Part shown: positions 1 to 7,764 of the stretch, in pieces
Numbering within the stretch: position 1 is the stretch's first letter
Layout of the letters: the number at the start of each line of letters is the position of its first letter
Source: Mesorhizobium sp.
GTDB lineage: Bacteria; Pseudomonadota; Alphaproteobacteria; Rhizobiales; Rhizobiaceae
Direction of reading: 5' to 3'
DNA length: 64,000 nucleotides
Assembly: GCA_004020645.1 (NCBI GenBank)
Contig: SAQL01000032.1
Span: 1-64,000, forward strand
The notes under the pieces: model-generated
What the model was told of the DNA's origin: nothing
The model's database searches: none
What the model saw: the letters and a program-made list of their open reading frames with translations, nothing else
Translations under genes and position numbers: made by a program

Positions 1-2
1 CC

Positions 3-261
3 GTTGCGAAGTTTCCGTCGCGATTTGGTGCGTTGTGTCCATGATGACTTGTCTCCATGTTAACATCTAAAGGCGCGCTGCCCGGAGAAGCCGCTCACGC
101 TGCCGTCGGCATTAATCGGAGCTGGCCAATAAGAAATCGAAGCAGGAGGCGTGTGAGCCGCCTTTGTTGACAAACGGACATGTTCGCATCGTACTATGTT
201 GCGATGGGAACATGTTGATTTGGTACTATGTATCCGTGATGACTTGTTTCCATGTTAACAT
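3..261. repeat. Imperfect 64-bp direct repeat upstream of the parA-like gene
   Basis: Copy 1 spans about 3-66 and copy 2 about 198-261, with a constant offset of 195 bp and no gap. Both contain GTTGCGA, GATTTGGT, TGATGACTTGT and CATGTTAACAT at equivalent positions. Copy 2 ends about 35 bp before the parA start. Duplicated blocks upstream of a partition ATPase commonly act as operator or centromere sites; that role is inferred here. Copy 1 may also belong to a gene left of the window. Confidence 0.6.
167..197 (+). promoter_or_regulatory. Putative sigma70-type promoter of the parA-like operon
   Basis: A consensus TTGACA at 167-172 is followed 19 bp later by TACTAT at 192-197. This is directly upstream of, and abuts, the second copy of the 64-bp repeat, so a protein bound to the repeat could repress it. 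The spacer is slightly long. Confidence 0.4.
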
Positions 262-295
262 AGAAACAACGAGCGCCTACCTGGAGGACGCGACC

Positions 296-976
296 ATGAT
301 CATTTCAGCCGCCATCCCCAAGGGAGGGACTGGCAAATCTACCCTTCTGCGGACACTCGCATCCGTGGCTTTGCACCGGGGCTATTCCGTCACCCTGATT
401 GACGGCGACCAGCGTCAGAATATGAGCCGGTGGTTTCAGATGCTCGATGACGCCGGAAACCGCCCCCACAAACTCAAGCTCGTCAGCGCGACGTCACCGC
501 AGGATATCCTCGAAGCCGCCGGCAAGCATAATGGCGAGCGTTCCGTCGTCCTGATCGACACCGAAGGCACTACGAATGACAATCTCATGGCCGGGCTGTT
601 CGCATCGGACATCGTCGTCGTCCCGGTCTATTTTGCGCTCGATGACGTGACGGCCGCCATCCAGATCACCGACCACTACATTCCGTTAGCGGTCGAGACC
701 CGAGGACGCCCGTTGCCGGCGATATTCGTTCTGACGAAACAGACCATCATCGATGGCAGGGCGCGTGCTCTGACCGAACTGCGCGCCATCATCCAGGCCA
801 ACGGCACGCCTATCGCCGAACACGTGCTGCACAACCGTGTCGCCTACCGCGATCTGCAGACCGGCCAGACCCTTTACAGTCCGTCCGAGCCTGATGCGAA
901 AGCCATTGCCGAAAGCGAAGGAGTTTTTGACGATGTCCTGCAAACCTTCATTGAAGCCACGAGGCATGCGGCATGA
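296..976 (+). CDS. ParA/VirC1-like partition ATPase
   Basis: The 226-residue protein begins with a deviant Walker A motif, KGGTGKST, at residues 9-16, the signature of the ParA/MinD family that drives DNA segregation by ATP-dependent dimerisation on the nucleoid. LIDGD and LIDTEG correspond to the following conserved segments. The length fits the short ParA-like proteins of rhizobial plasmids and VirC1 rather than RepA of repABC. The ATG at 296 is chosen because GGAGG lies just upstream and homology starts there; an open frame extends back to 164 without recognisable sequence. The stop overlaps the next start by ATGA, so the two are coupled. No repB/repC is nearby; the only ParB-like gene is about 17 kb away. 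Confidence 0.85.
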   Translation: MIISAAIPKGGTGKSTLLRTLASVALHRGYSVTLIDGDQRQNMSRWFQMLDDAGNRPHKLKLVSATSPQDILEAAGKHNGERSVVLIDTEGTTNDNLMAGLFASDIVVVPVYFALDDVTAAIQITDHYIPLAVETRGRPLPAIFVLTKQTIIDGRARALTELRAIIQANGTPIAEHVLHNRVAYRDLQTGQTLYSPSEPDAKAIAESEGVFDDVLQTFIEATRHAA

Positions 977-1383
977 GCGACGAAACCGCTCCCAAAACCG
1001 GCGACGACAAGAAAGCCCGTATGTTGAAGGCGATCTCGACACAGCCGCCAGCGCTTCCGAGCATGTTCATTTCCCCGCCGAAGACGGAGGATCAGAAGCC
1101 GGAGCCGACGGCGGGACCTGTTCCGACGCAGACGGCCGACGCGGCACCGGTGGCAGCCCCCGATTTTCGCAAACTGCTGCGGCAAGGTCAGAAAAGGGAC
1201 CCCATTGCTGGCAAGAAATTTCGCGAGGAGGAGACGGTTCGTTGTGGTTACTATCTGACCGCCTTGGAGCAGCGCCAGTTCAAGCTGCTGGCAATCAGCA
1301 ACGGACATAGCATGACCGAGTTGCTGCGCAAGGCGGTGCAGGACTACATCCGCGCCCACAAGCACAAACTGCCGAAGGAATAA
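973..1383 (+). CDS. Small ribbon-helix-helix-like partner of the ParA-like ATPase
   Basis: A 136-residue protein with a disordered, Pro/Ala-rich first half. Its C-terminal domain (about residues 88-130) has a short strand, GYYLT, followed by two predicted helices, the pattern of ribbon-helix-helix DNA-binding proteins. It overlaps the ParA gene by four bases (ATGA), which indicates coupled translation. It is probably the DNA-binding adaptor or autorepressor of this segregation unit, and the repeats upstream of parA are the obvious candidate target. The assignment is from domain pattern and context; I do not recognise a named family. Confidence 0.6.
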   Translation: MSDETAPKTGDDKKARMLKAISTQPPALPSMFISPPKTEDQKPEPTAGPVPTQTADAAPVAAPDFRKLLRQGQKRDPIAGKKFREEETVRCGYYLTALEQRQFKLLAISNGHSMTELLRKAVQDYIRAHKHKLPKE

Positions 1384-1431
1384 GCGGCGGTATGGAAGTC
1401 GCTTCCCCGTGTCGTGATGGGCGATGTTCAT

Positions 1432-1458
1432 GGCTCTTTGCGATCGAAAAAAAGAGCC
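1432..1458 (+). terminator. Possible terminator after the parA-RHH operon
   Basis: Inverted arms GGCTCTTT (1432-1439) and AAAGAGCC (1451-1458) surround a 11-base loop about 50 bp after the stop of the RHH gene. There is no strong T-run on the plus strand, so it may only be a weak terminator or a transcript-stabilising hairpin. Confidence 0.35.
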
Positions 1459-1484
1459 GGCGACGGAATGCTCCATGGCCGGCC
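1456..1484. repeat. 29-bp hairpin repeat, copy 1
   Basis: This 29-bp block is 26/29 identical to 2025-2053, which forms the core of the strong bidirectional terminator there. Both start GCCGGCGACGGA and end GCCGGCC. It appears to be a small dispersed repeat recruited as a terminator loop. Confidence 0.5.
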
Positions 1485-1592
1485 TGAGTTTGCATCCGAC
1501 TAGACTTGGATTGGTTGAGGCGTTTCAGCAGTCCGCCGTGGATTCCGTCGCGCTCCGGACGATTGCCGGCAGCGGCTCTATCCTCGATTAGC

Positions 1593-1811
1593 ATGGTGGC
1601 GACGTCGTCTGTGCGAACCACGCTAATGCGCTGGGCCAAAAAAGTTCCCGCGATGTTCAGGCATGATCCGCTGTTTCGTTATGCCACCATCGCCGCTGTT
1701 CTGGCTTTGATCTTTTTGGCTGTCAGTATGGTTCAGCATGTCGGCGGGCACAGCACAGGCGGCCTGACCTTCACGCCCGCCAAGGCGCTTAACGACGCGC
1801 TCACCGGCTGA
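1593..1811 (+). CDS. Small single-pass membrane protein (hypothetical)
   Basis: The 72-residue frame from ATG 1593 has a basic N-terminus and one clear hydrophobic segment (ATIAAVLALIFLAVSMV) with a short polar tail. An alternative start is ATG 1626. It sits between the RHH gene and the strong terminator at 2011-2066 in the same orientation. I do not recognise a family, and there is no strong ribosome binding site. The coherent membrane segment is the only support for it being real. Confidence 0.35.
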   Translation: MVATSSVRTTLMRWAKKVPAMFRHDPLFRYATIAAVLALIFLAVSMVQHVGGHSTGGLTFTPAKALNDALTG

Positions 1812-2010
1812 CGGGGTTGACCAGCCGCGGAACAGAAGGAACCTTCCGAGCCTCAGCGGCTGTCTGCTGCTGACACGGCCAATCATGTCATTGGACATTC
1901 CCCGATACCGCTTTTTGCCTCTCGACATGAAAGACGCGCGTCGGCGTTGGAGGTTCGATCGTGCGACCGGGACATCGATAAGGTTGAGTAGTTGATGTTC
2001 GTGGTTGTCG

Positions 2011-2066
2011 GCATGCATAAAAAGGCCGGCGACGGAGTGATCCATCGCCGGCCTTTTTATGCATGC
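2011..2066. terminator. Strong bidirectional terminator
   Basis: Perfect 22-bp arms at 2011-2032 and 2045-2066 enclose a 12-base loop. The stem has a GC-rich centre flanked by AAAAA on the left and TTTTT on the right, so it works in both directions. It separates the rightward parA region from the leftward gene at 2088-2393. Confidence 0.85.
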
Positions 2067-2087
2067 CGTCTAGTAAGAGCGGTTCAG

Positions 2088-2393
2088 CTATTTCAGAAAT
2101 TCGGCAAGGCCCAGTCGGGCTGCCGCTCCGGCAGCGACCTTGTCCTCGATGAGTTTCGAGGAGACCTCCGCCGACAGTGGCATGAAGTCGAAACCGCATG
2201 CCAGGGCAGCCCGGTGAAGATCCTCCAGCCTCTCGAACGCGTGACCGCATGTACCGAGCCAGAGTGCGGGATCATCCGTGACCTCATGGTGAAACGCCTG
2301 CAGGAAGAAGGTCTGAAGCGGCGGATCGTAGCCGATGATGGCTTCCGGGTCCGAGCGGCCCTGTCCGGTGACGGTGATGGTGTAGCGGCTCAT
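2088..2393 (-). CDS. Conserved plasmid-type hypothetical protein
   Basis: A 101-residue protein starting at the ATG whose complement is 2391-2393, preceded by a good ribosome binding site (complement of AACCTCC at 2398-2404). It begins with a short beta-rich stretch, MSRYTITVTGQG, and then a mixed alpha/beta body with no catalytic motif that I recognise. It lies directly downstream of the DUF736 gene in the same direction, with a GC hairpin between them, an arrangement seen on rhizobial plasmids. Function unknown. Confidence 0.65.
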   Translation of the reverse strand: MSRYTITVTGQGRSDPEAIIGYDPPLQTFFLQAFHHEVTDDPALWLGTCGHAFERLEDLHRAALACGFDFMPLSAEVSSKLIEDKVAAGAAARLGLAEFLK

Positions 2394-2419
2394 TGCAACC
2401 TCCTTTTGCCAGTGGGGAA

Positions 2420-2442
2420 GCCGGCCCCTTGCGGGGGCCGGC
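2420..2442 (-). terminator. GC hairpin between DUF736 gene and the downstream gene
   Basis: Perfect 9-bp arms GCCGGCCCC (2420-2428) and GGGGCCGGC (2434-2442) have a 5-base loop, 11 bases after the DUF736 stop on the minus strand. There is no U-run, so it may be an mRNA-stabilising or attenuating hairpin rather than a full terminator. Confidence 0.45.
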
Positions 2443-2452
2443 CACCGATGGC

Positions 2453-2776
2453 TCACTGCGGGTTGTTCCAGAGAACGACCTTCTTGCTCTCGTCGCCGCC
2501 AGGGGCCGGGGCGACATTGCCGAAGATGACGCCGATCTCGGGTGCTTCGAGCTTGACGGAGAGGTACTCCTCGCCGGACCGCTGCGAGCGGCGATACCAG
2601 CCCGCGCCGATCTCGAAGCCGGTGCGCTTGTTGAGGATGCGGTAGTCGGGCGCTTCCTCGCTGGCCTTGTTGGGGTTCGGCACGACGGTGATCGGGGCGT
2701 TGACCCGCAGGGTGGCGAAGACGCCTTCCATCGAGCCGTCTGCCTTGGTGGTGAGGTTAGCGATCGTGGTAGCCAT
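2453..2776 (-). CDS. DUF736 family protein
   Basis: The 107-residue protein matches the DUF736 pattern found on alphaproteobacterial plasmids and integrative elements. An N-terminal MATTIANL-type strand is followed by a central DYRI segment, GAGWYRRS and a C-terminal strand. Members are small single-domain proteins, often highly expressed, of unknown function and usually close to parA, ardC and DUF1173 genes, as here. The start at 2776 has a strong AAGGAGA ribosome binding site, which lies inside a hairpin (2784-2830). Confidence 0.85.
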   Translation of the reverse strand: MATTIANLTTKADGSMEGVFATLRVNAPITVVPNPNKASEEAPDYRILNKRTGFEIGAGWYRRSQRSGEEYLSVKLEAPEIGVIFGNVAPAPGGDESKKVVLWNNPQ

Positions 2777-2783
2777 GGTGATG

Positions 2784-2830
2784 TCTCCTTCGGTTGCATC
2801 GGGAACCATTCCCGATGGCGTCGAAGGAGA
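2784..2830 (-). promoter_or_regulatory. Two-part leader hairpin sequestering the DUF736 ribosome binding site
   Basis: An outer perfect 9-bp pairing (2784-2792 with 2822-2830) and an inner perfect 9-bp pairing (2797-2805 with 2809-2817, loop of 3) flank a small internal loop. On the mRNA (minus strand) the 3' arm of the outer stem is CGAAGGAGA and contains the DUF736 Shine-Dalgarno sequence. The fold would block initiation unless opened, so translational control is likely. Inferred from pairing only. Confidence 0.55.
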
Positions 2831-3283
2831 GGGCCGTCCTGCTGCGGTCATCTCGGCGCAAATTCTGGAAAATTCTATTTTCGAAAGAACGTGGGCGGGC
2901 CCTTCGCCTGCCCGCAAACCAAGAAACAGAAATCGAATTTTCCTGAATTTTCGTCGAGAGTACCCCGCCAGGGGTTGACCGCGGTAAGCAGGCGGTCCTC
3001 TACAAAGGCGACATGAAAAGGGATTGGTTCGCGTTGCAGCCGAAGCCGGGGCGATTACCCTCTGCCACTCCGATCGCGCCCCACCAGCTCCGGCCGGCGA
3101 CCGCTGGAATGGTTTGGCCGCTCCCATCATCGCCCCTTTCACCGCCGTTCCGGTAGCGCCCCGTCCAGCGAGGAAGCACGTGGGCTTGCGCAACCTCCGC
3201 CAGCCGACGACACCCGTCGGTTATAGCTGTGGTTTCGCAGGTCGCAGCCGTCCGGCGACAGACCGCTTCGCCGAGTGTGGCGT
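2831..3283. other. Non-coding or decayed stretch upstream of DUF736
   Basis: I see no convincing gene here. Open frames on both strands have no recognisable motifs. The part at 2860-2960 is relatively AT-rich and probably holds the DUF736 promoter. Confidence 0.4.
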
Positions 3284-3559
3284 TCACCTGAGCGTGCTTT
3301 GGCTGTCGCGCCGGCCGCTGATAGCGAGGAGACCATGATGTTGAACTTCCTCTGGGGCGACCCGCAGTGAGCGGGAGGTGCCGACAGAGCAAGCGGCCGG
3401 CAGCCCTGCCGCTATCGGTTGCCAAACAGGCGTACGGGCATTGTCGCCGATCGGCCATTGGAACGTGCCGTCATCGGATACATCCAACGCCGCGGTGTCA
3501 CTCGCCGCATGCGGTGCCGCGAGCTCGTTTACCCGGGCAATTGCGTGGGGCCCGAGCAC
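3284..3559 (-). CDS. Doubtful small ORF directly behind the SLOG gene
   Basis: A 91-codon frame with a GTG start immediately follows the TGA of the SLOG gene, so it could be translationally coupled. Its first about 50 residues (for example SDDGTFQWPIGDNARTPVW) look protein-like, while the C-terminal third does not. I recognise no family. It may be a frameshifted remnant of a longer gene. Confidence 0.25.
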   Translation of the reverse strand: MLGPHAIARVNELAAPHAASDTAALDVSDDGTFQWPIGDNARTPVWQPIAAGLPAACSVGTSRSLRVAPEEVQHHGLLAISGRRDSQSTLR

Positions 3560-4096
3560 TCATCCTAATGTCGTCGCGAGCCGCTCATCCGGCGTCATGC
3601 GCGTTGCAAGCACATCCCAGATCTCCGGGTCGGCGCGTGACAGCATGGTTTGCCAGTCAACGACGTCGCGGGTTGTCGTAACCAACCCATTGGCGACATC
3701 GTAGGTGACGCAGGGCTTTTCGGCCATTGCAAGCCGCAGCACGTTGAGGACGGTGCCGGGGCTCATCCCGTTCCAGATCATCAGACCGTAGTCGGCGCGC
3801 CGGACCATTTCGCCGTCTTTCTGCGCCCCCGCTTCGAACCCATGTATGTCAGGCAGTGGCGGAACGTTGTAGACGGCCCAATCGCCAAGATTGTTTCGCG
3901 GTTCATCACCGGCGCAAAAGACGCCGACATGTTCGTAGCCGTGCCCGCCAAGCAAAGCTTGTACTTCCGTGTCGGCGCCGGGTGCATCGCCGACGAGAAT
4001 GCCGTGTTCGGCTGCCACGATCGACGCAATACGCCCGACTATCGCGTCGGGCAGCTCGACGATGTCGCGTGAGCCGCCGATAAAAATCATCGCCAT
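3560..4096 (-). CDS. SLOG-superfamily nucleotide-binding protein
   Basis: The 178-residue protein opens with IFIGGSRDI (residues 4-12) and has GDAPGADTEVQ at about residues 37-47. These are the glycine-rich loop and GAD motif of the SLOG (YspA/TIGR00725-like) Rossmannoid fold. A conserved acidic/aromatic segment GLMIWNGMSPGT lies near residue 125. SLOG proteins bind nucleotides or nucleotide-derived ligands; many act in stress or conflict systems, others in nucleotide metabolism. The start at 4096 is used because homology begins there; the upstream purine run gives a modest ribosome binding site. The long polypyrimidine block at 4100-4155 is its leader region. Ligand unknown. Confidence 0.7.
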   Translation of the reverse strand: MAMIFIGGSRDIVELPDAIVGRIASIVAAEHGILVGDAPGADTEVQALLGGHGYEHVGVFCAGDEPRNNLGDWAVYNVPPLPDIHGFEAGAQKDGEMVRRADYGLMIWNGMSPGTVLNVLRLAMAEKPCVTYDVANGLVTTTRDVVDWQTMLSRADPEIWDVLATRMTPDERLATTLG

Positions 4097-4340
4097 GGTG
4101 TCTCTCTTTCTCTCTAACAGCCCCCGCCCCTCTCCAGCCCCCTCTCCCTCGCGCGACAAGCGGCATAATGGATGCGCAGTCACGCTCGTAAGCGCGAGGC
4201 TCACCAGGTTGTTTTCTCAAACCGTCGTACGGACCGTCGCGCGCCTTTCTCGACAGACACATGGCTTCGATTTTGATCCTCGCGTAGACGAAGTCTCATG
4301 TGGCGCGTGGCGCGCCACGCCGTCGCACTGCGATCAATCC

Positions 4341-4393
4341 TTGAAAACCCGCGCGTCAACTGTCATATTGAAAAGAGACAACTGACGTATTGA
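4341..4393 (+). promoter_or_regulatory. Promoter and tandem operator of the toxin-antitoxin operon
   Basis: TTGAAA (4341-4346) and CATATT (4364-4369) are spaced by 17 bp. Two 17-bp direct repeats, 4355-4371 and 4377-4393, sharing CAACTG-N3-TATTGA with only two or three differences, overlap the -10 and initiation region at a spacing of 22 bp, about two helical turns. This is the expected layout for autorepression by the Xre-type antitoxin encoded just downstream. Confidence 0.6.
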
Positions 4394-4402
4394 GGTAATG
4401 CC

Positions 4403-4888
4403 ATGGTGATCGCGGCCGAGAACCTAGCTCCGCACAGAGGTGTCGGCGACCTGCAGAAGGTCGCGGACCTGTTGGGCGGCGCCCGCGTCCTGTCACGCCG
4501 CGTGACCAGCGCGCTCGATGCCCATGAGCTGCTGTTGCATGGGTTGCCGACCTCGGCGCTGGATTATCTCGTCGGGCGGCTGGTGTTCATCCACAAGGCC
4601 GAGTCACTCGAAAAGGCCGTGGGCATGAGCGTGCGCACCTATCAGCGGCGCAAGGATACACCGTCGAAGCCGCTCAGCCAGGAGCAGAGTGGGCGGACGT
4701 GGAAATTCGCCGAGATCCTCGCCAAGGCAACGGACGTGCTGGGGTCGCAGGCTGAGGCGGAGCAGTGGCTTGAGCGCCCGGCGATCGGTCTGGACCAGCG
4801 GCGGCCGATCGATCTTCTGGCCACCCCGGCGGGCGTCGAGCTTGTCGAGGATTACCTCGAGAGGCTCGAATACGGCGTCTATGCATGA
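4403..4888 (+). CDS. Xre/MbcA/ParS-type antitoxin (DUF2384)
   Basis: The 161-residue protein has a Xre-like N-terminal region. GMSVRTYQRRKD (about residues 74-85) resembles the helix-turn-helix segment and the C-terminal toxin-binding DUF2384 domain follows (ILAKATDVLGSQAEAEQWL, then PIDLLATPAGVELVEDYLERLEYGVYA). This C-terminal pattern is the hallmark of antitoxins paired with RES toxins. It neutralises the RES toxin and with it represses the operon. Its stop overlaps the toxin start by ATGA (4885-4888), so antitoxin and toxin are coupled. A weak ribosome binding site, GAGG, lies 7 bases upstream. Confidence 0.9.
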   Translation: MVIAAENLAPHRGVGDLQKVADLLGGARVLSRRVTSALDAHELLLHGLPTSALDYLVGRLVFIHKAESLEKAVGMSVRTYQRRKDTPSKPLSQEQSGRTWKFAEILAKATDVLGSQAEAEQWLERPAIGLDQRRPIDLLATPAGVELVEDYLERLEYGVYA

Positions 4889-5394
4889 CGCCGCTGCCGG
4901 CGGCGCTCGGCGGTACGGAGTTCCTCGTCTGGCGCCTCGATCAGGGACGCTTTGGGCCAACCTGGGACAGCGGTGAGGGTGCTTATCGCGTCGGCGGGCG
5001 GTGGAACAGCAAGGGCGTGCGCGCCGTCTATTGTTCCATCGATCCCTCGACCGCAATTCTCGAAGTGGCCGTCCATAAGGGCTTCCGAACGCTCGACACA
5101 ATCCCGCATGTGATGACGGCGGTCGTCATAACCGACGCAACAGACGTCCATGTCGTGAATCCTGGCGCGGTTCCCAACCCCAACTGGTTGCGTCCGGGCA
5201 TTCCCAGTGCCGGGCAGCAAGCGTTCGGCGACGATCTTCTGCAGCGTCATCGCTTCGTGGCGATCCCGAGCGCTGTTTCCTCGCATAGCTGGAATTTTGT
5301 CTTCGTCGCGAGTGTCGCTGCGGGCGCTTATGCGCTGAAGCTCCAGGAGCTGTTTGCGCTCGATACGCGCCTGCATCCGCCGGCAATACCATGA
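4885..5394 (+). CDS. RES-domain toxin
   Basis: The 169-residue RES-fold protein has the conserved arginine-led N-terminal strand VWRL, the GGRWNSKG loop (residues 37-44) and AVYCS, then a conserved glutamate in AILEVAVH. RES toxins such as ParT and MbcT are related to ADP-ribosyltransferases and act on NAD+ or on nucleotide metabolism, arresting growth when the antitoxin is lost. Length and key residues look complete, so it is probably functional. The pair is a classical plasmid-stabilisation module. Confidence 0.9.
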   Translation: MTPLPAALGGTEFLVWRLDQGRFGPTWDSGEGAYRVGGRWNSKGVRAVYCSIDPSTAILEVAVHKGFRTLDTIPHVMTAVVITDATDVHVVNPGAVPNPNWLRPGIPSAGQQAFGDDLLQRHRFVAIPSAVSSHSWNFVFVASVAAGAYALKLQELFALDTRLHPPAIP

Positions 5395-5533
5395 TGGGGA
5401 CGTGCATAGATTGAGGAACGATGACGGCGCTTACCAGACCAAAACGCCATGCGGATTTTCCGCACGGATTTTTCGACAGATAGATGGCCGGCTATGACTT
5501 GATCGTCGGCGATCCATCCTGTTCACATGCGGC

Positions 5534-6163
5534 ATGTTCAAAATCATCAACGCAGTCCAGATTCACGTTTCGCTGGATGAGATCGAGCCGGAAATCTGGC
5601 GTCGACTTGTTTTGCCGTCAGGCTGGAATCTTGGGCAGCTGCATCTTGCCATTCAGGCGGCCTTCAACTGGTGGAACTATCATTTGCACGAGTTCCAAAT
5701 CGGCGGCCTGCGCTATGGCGATGTCGAGCTCCTGACGCAGGATGCGGATGAAGACGACCCCCGCGTCTTTGATTGTCGTGAGGTTCGCCTCTGCGACTTC
5801 GCGCATGGAGCCGTGTTCAATTACGTCTATGACTTCGGTGATAACTGGCGCCACACTGTCATGATCGAAGAATTCGTGGCGCTTGATGTCGCGCCAAAGC
5901 ACGGGACCTGTATCGATGGAGCGCGCGCCAGGCCGCCCGAAGATGTCGGTGGTGTCCCCGGTTACGAGCGCTTCCTGGAAATCATGTCGGACAAGACAGA
6001 CCCCGAACACGCCGACACCAGGCGGTGGTGTGGCGGCTATTTCGATCCGGAATGGTTCGACCTGGCTGTGGTGGACAAGGATGTGCGCAATGCGCTGCGC
6101 CCGAATGTAAAGCGCCGGCTGCATCAGCCAAAGCCGAAGCGCAACGAACCGACGGCTGCATAA
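5534..6163 (+). CDS. pRiA4b ORF-3-like protein
   Basis: The 209-residue protein matches the PRiA4_ORF3 domain. The N-terminal half is IEPEIWRRLVLPSGWNLGQLH with FNWWNYHLHEF, and the centre has VYDFGDNWRHTV. The C-terminus carries CGGYFDPEWFD. The family is named from Agrobacterium rhizogenes plasmid pRiA4b and is also found beside IS1096-type elements. Its biochemical role is unknown. The start at 5534 begins the conserved domain; no strong ribosome binding site is visible. Transcribed with the toxin-antitoxin pair's direction but 139 bp downstream, so probably separate. Confidence 0.85.
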   Translation: MFKIINAVQIHVSLDEIEPEIWRRLVLPSGWNLGQLHLAIQAAFNWWNYHLHEFQIGGLRYGDVELLTQDADEDDPRVFDCREVRLCDFAHGAVFNYVYDFGDNWRHTVMIEEFVALDVAPKHGTCIDGARARPPEDVGGVPGYERFLEIMSDKTDPEHADTRRWCGGYFDPEWFDLAVVDKDVRNALRPNVKRRLHQPKPKRNEPTAA

Positions 6164-6545
6164 ATCAACAACCGACGATTTGACAGCCATGCGGATCGAA
6201 TGGGCATCGACAGTATCGGCTCGCTCGGCGAAGATCGGCGACACTATCACCGGCCTTTTGCGCGAGCGTAAGAACATCGCCCATGAAATCCCCTATCTGC
6301 AGCTTCACGGTAAATCAAACGACGCGGCAAGAGGGTCGCGGGCGAATCCAAACCCTCGATATGGTCCGATGTTGCGCTCCAATGGGAAGAAAGGCCGAAC
6401 GAGGACACGCGGGCGTCCGAACAGGGTTTGCCGCAAGACCATGATGAACATAAGCCCGCGCCGAGCGGCAGGATCCTCCCCGATCTGTCGTCGAATGCAG
6501 ACGGAAGAGACGAGCAAGACCTTCTGAAACGTGACAACGAGGCAT
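6164..6545. other. Gene-free stretch
   Basis: The open frames here lack family features and codon structure. The interval lies between convergent genes and ends in the hairpin at 6546-6573. Confidence 0.4.
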
Positions 6546-6573
6546 AGCTCCCGGCGCTTGAGCGCCGGGAGCT
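6546..6573 (-). terminator. Hairpin after the DUF2493 gene
   Basis: Perfect 13-bp arms (6546-6558 and 6561-6573) with a 2-base loop lie about 35 bp downstream of the DUF2493 stop on the minus strand. There is little T-run, so it may be a stabilising hairpin as well as a terminator. Confidence 0.5.
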
Positions 6574-6607
6574 TGCTCGGGAATAGCGCCGGTGAGGTCA
6601 CAGTCCG

Positions 6608-7549
6608 TCACGCGCCGCCATCTGCGAAGCGCCAGACCGGAATGCCAAGGCGGCGCGTCTTGTCGGCGAGGTTTTCGGTAATGCCGGAACCGGGGAAGAC
6701 GATCAGGCCGGACGGCATGACCGAGAGCATCTCGTCGTTCCGGCGGAACGGGGCTGCCTTGGCGTGGCGGATCCAGTTCGGCTTGAAGGCGATCTGCGTC
6801 ACCTTGCGGCTTTCGGCCCAGCACGCCGCGATGCGCTCGGCACCCCGCGGCGATCCGCCGTGCAGGAGCACCATATCGGGGAACTTGGCGTGGGCCCGGT
6901 CGAGCGCATCCCAGATCAGTTCGTGGTCGTTGAAGTCCATGCCGCCTGAGAAGGCGATCTTGGTGCCGGCCGGGATCAGCACCTCGGTTTCGGCCCGGCG
7001 GCGCGCCGAGAGGAAGTCGCGGCTGTCGATCATGGCGGCTGTCAGATTGGCGTGGTTGACCTTCGAGCCGGTGCGCGGACGCCAGGTCGAGCCGGTCTGC
7101 GCCTCGAACAGATCGGCCGCGAAATCGCGCATGAACTCGAAGGCGTTGCGGCGCTCAAGGAGCGTGATGCCTTCGGCTACATGGCGCTCCAGCTCGACGG
7201 ACTTGACCTCGGAACCGTCCTGCTCGCGCTGCCCGTTGCGCTGCGCGTCCTCGTTGCGCTGCAGATCGCGCTGGATGCGGTCGCCGGCGCGATGGAAGAG
7301 ATTGACGGTCGACCAGAGCAGGTCTTCGAGGTCCGGCTCCAGCCGTGTGTCGCCGAGCATTTCGGCGAAGGCGTTGAAGATGGCTGTGAGCTCCGACTGG
7401 ACAGCCGGCTCCTCGGGCAACGGCCGCGGATCGGGTTCGTCCTGGAAGGGGCGATGGCCGTAGAGCTGCATCTCGAAGATGAAGCGGTCGGTCGGCGAGG
7501 ATGCGTGGGGCGGCTCGTGGCTGTCGTCGAGGGGAAGGGTCAGGTTCAT
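6608..7549 (-). CDS. DUF2493 (YspA-like SLOG) domain protein
   Basis: A 313-residue protein with a variable acidic N-terminal half (residues 1-180). Its C-terminal DUF2493 domain has IAFSGGMDFNDHELIWDALDRA, then MVLLHGGSPRGAERIAACWAE and later VFPGSGITENLADKTRRLGIPVW. This is a SLOG-type nucleotide-binding Rossmannoid fold. The ATG at 7549 is chosen because recognisable sequence and coding character begin there; the frame stays open far upstream but that part is repeat-rich non-coding DNA. Proteins of this type recur next to the Toprim and methylase/helicase genes on rhizobial plasmids, as here. Role unknown. Confidence 0.8.
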   Translation of the reverse strand: MNLTLPLDDSHEPPHASSPTDRFIFEMQLYGHRPFQDEPDPRPLPEEPAVQSELTAIFNAFAEMLGDTRLEPDLEDLLWSTVNLFHRAGDRIQRDLQRNEDAQRNGQREQDGSEVKSVELERHVAEGITLLERRNAFEFMRDFAADLFEAQTGSTWRPRTGSKVNHANLTAAMIDSRDFLSARRRAETEVLIPAGTKIAFSGGMDFNDHELIWDALDRAHAKFPDMVLLHGGSPRGAERIAACWAESRKVTQIAFKPNWIRHAKAAPFRRNDEMLSVMPSGLIVFPGSGITENLADKTRRLGIPVWRFADGGA

Positions 7550-7638
7550 CTGATTCTCCGTCGGGTTGGGGCCGCGCTTCTCGCGGCCTGACGGCGATCC
7601 CTCCCACGCGCTCTGCGGGCCGGAACCGCGAGCTCCCG

Positions 7639-7683
7639 GCATGATCCCCAAAAGCGGGAACCGGTTTTGGGGACAGATCATGC
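7639..7683. repeat. Palindromic dispersed repeat
   Basis: GCATGATCCCCAAAA (7639-7653) pairs with TTTTGGGGA-CA-GATCATGC (to 7683) around GCGGGAACCGG. This imperfect palindrome resembles a short intergenic repeat frequently seen in Mesorhizobium and relatives. From memory of its form; copy number was not measured. Confidence 0.4.
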
Positions 7684-7764
7684 CGCAAAGGGAGCGAAGC
7701 GGCCGAGCGAAGCGCTGGGCGGCGCCAAGGCAGGTTTCCTGGCCCGCGAGGAATGGCCGGCCCC

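Noticed and set aside
4885..5394. RES toxin as an unrelated metabolic enzyme
   Set aside because: The DUF2384 antitoxin directly upstream with ATGA coupling and the operator layout make a toxin-antitoxin reading far more likely.
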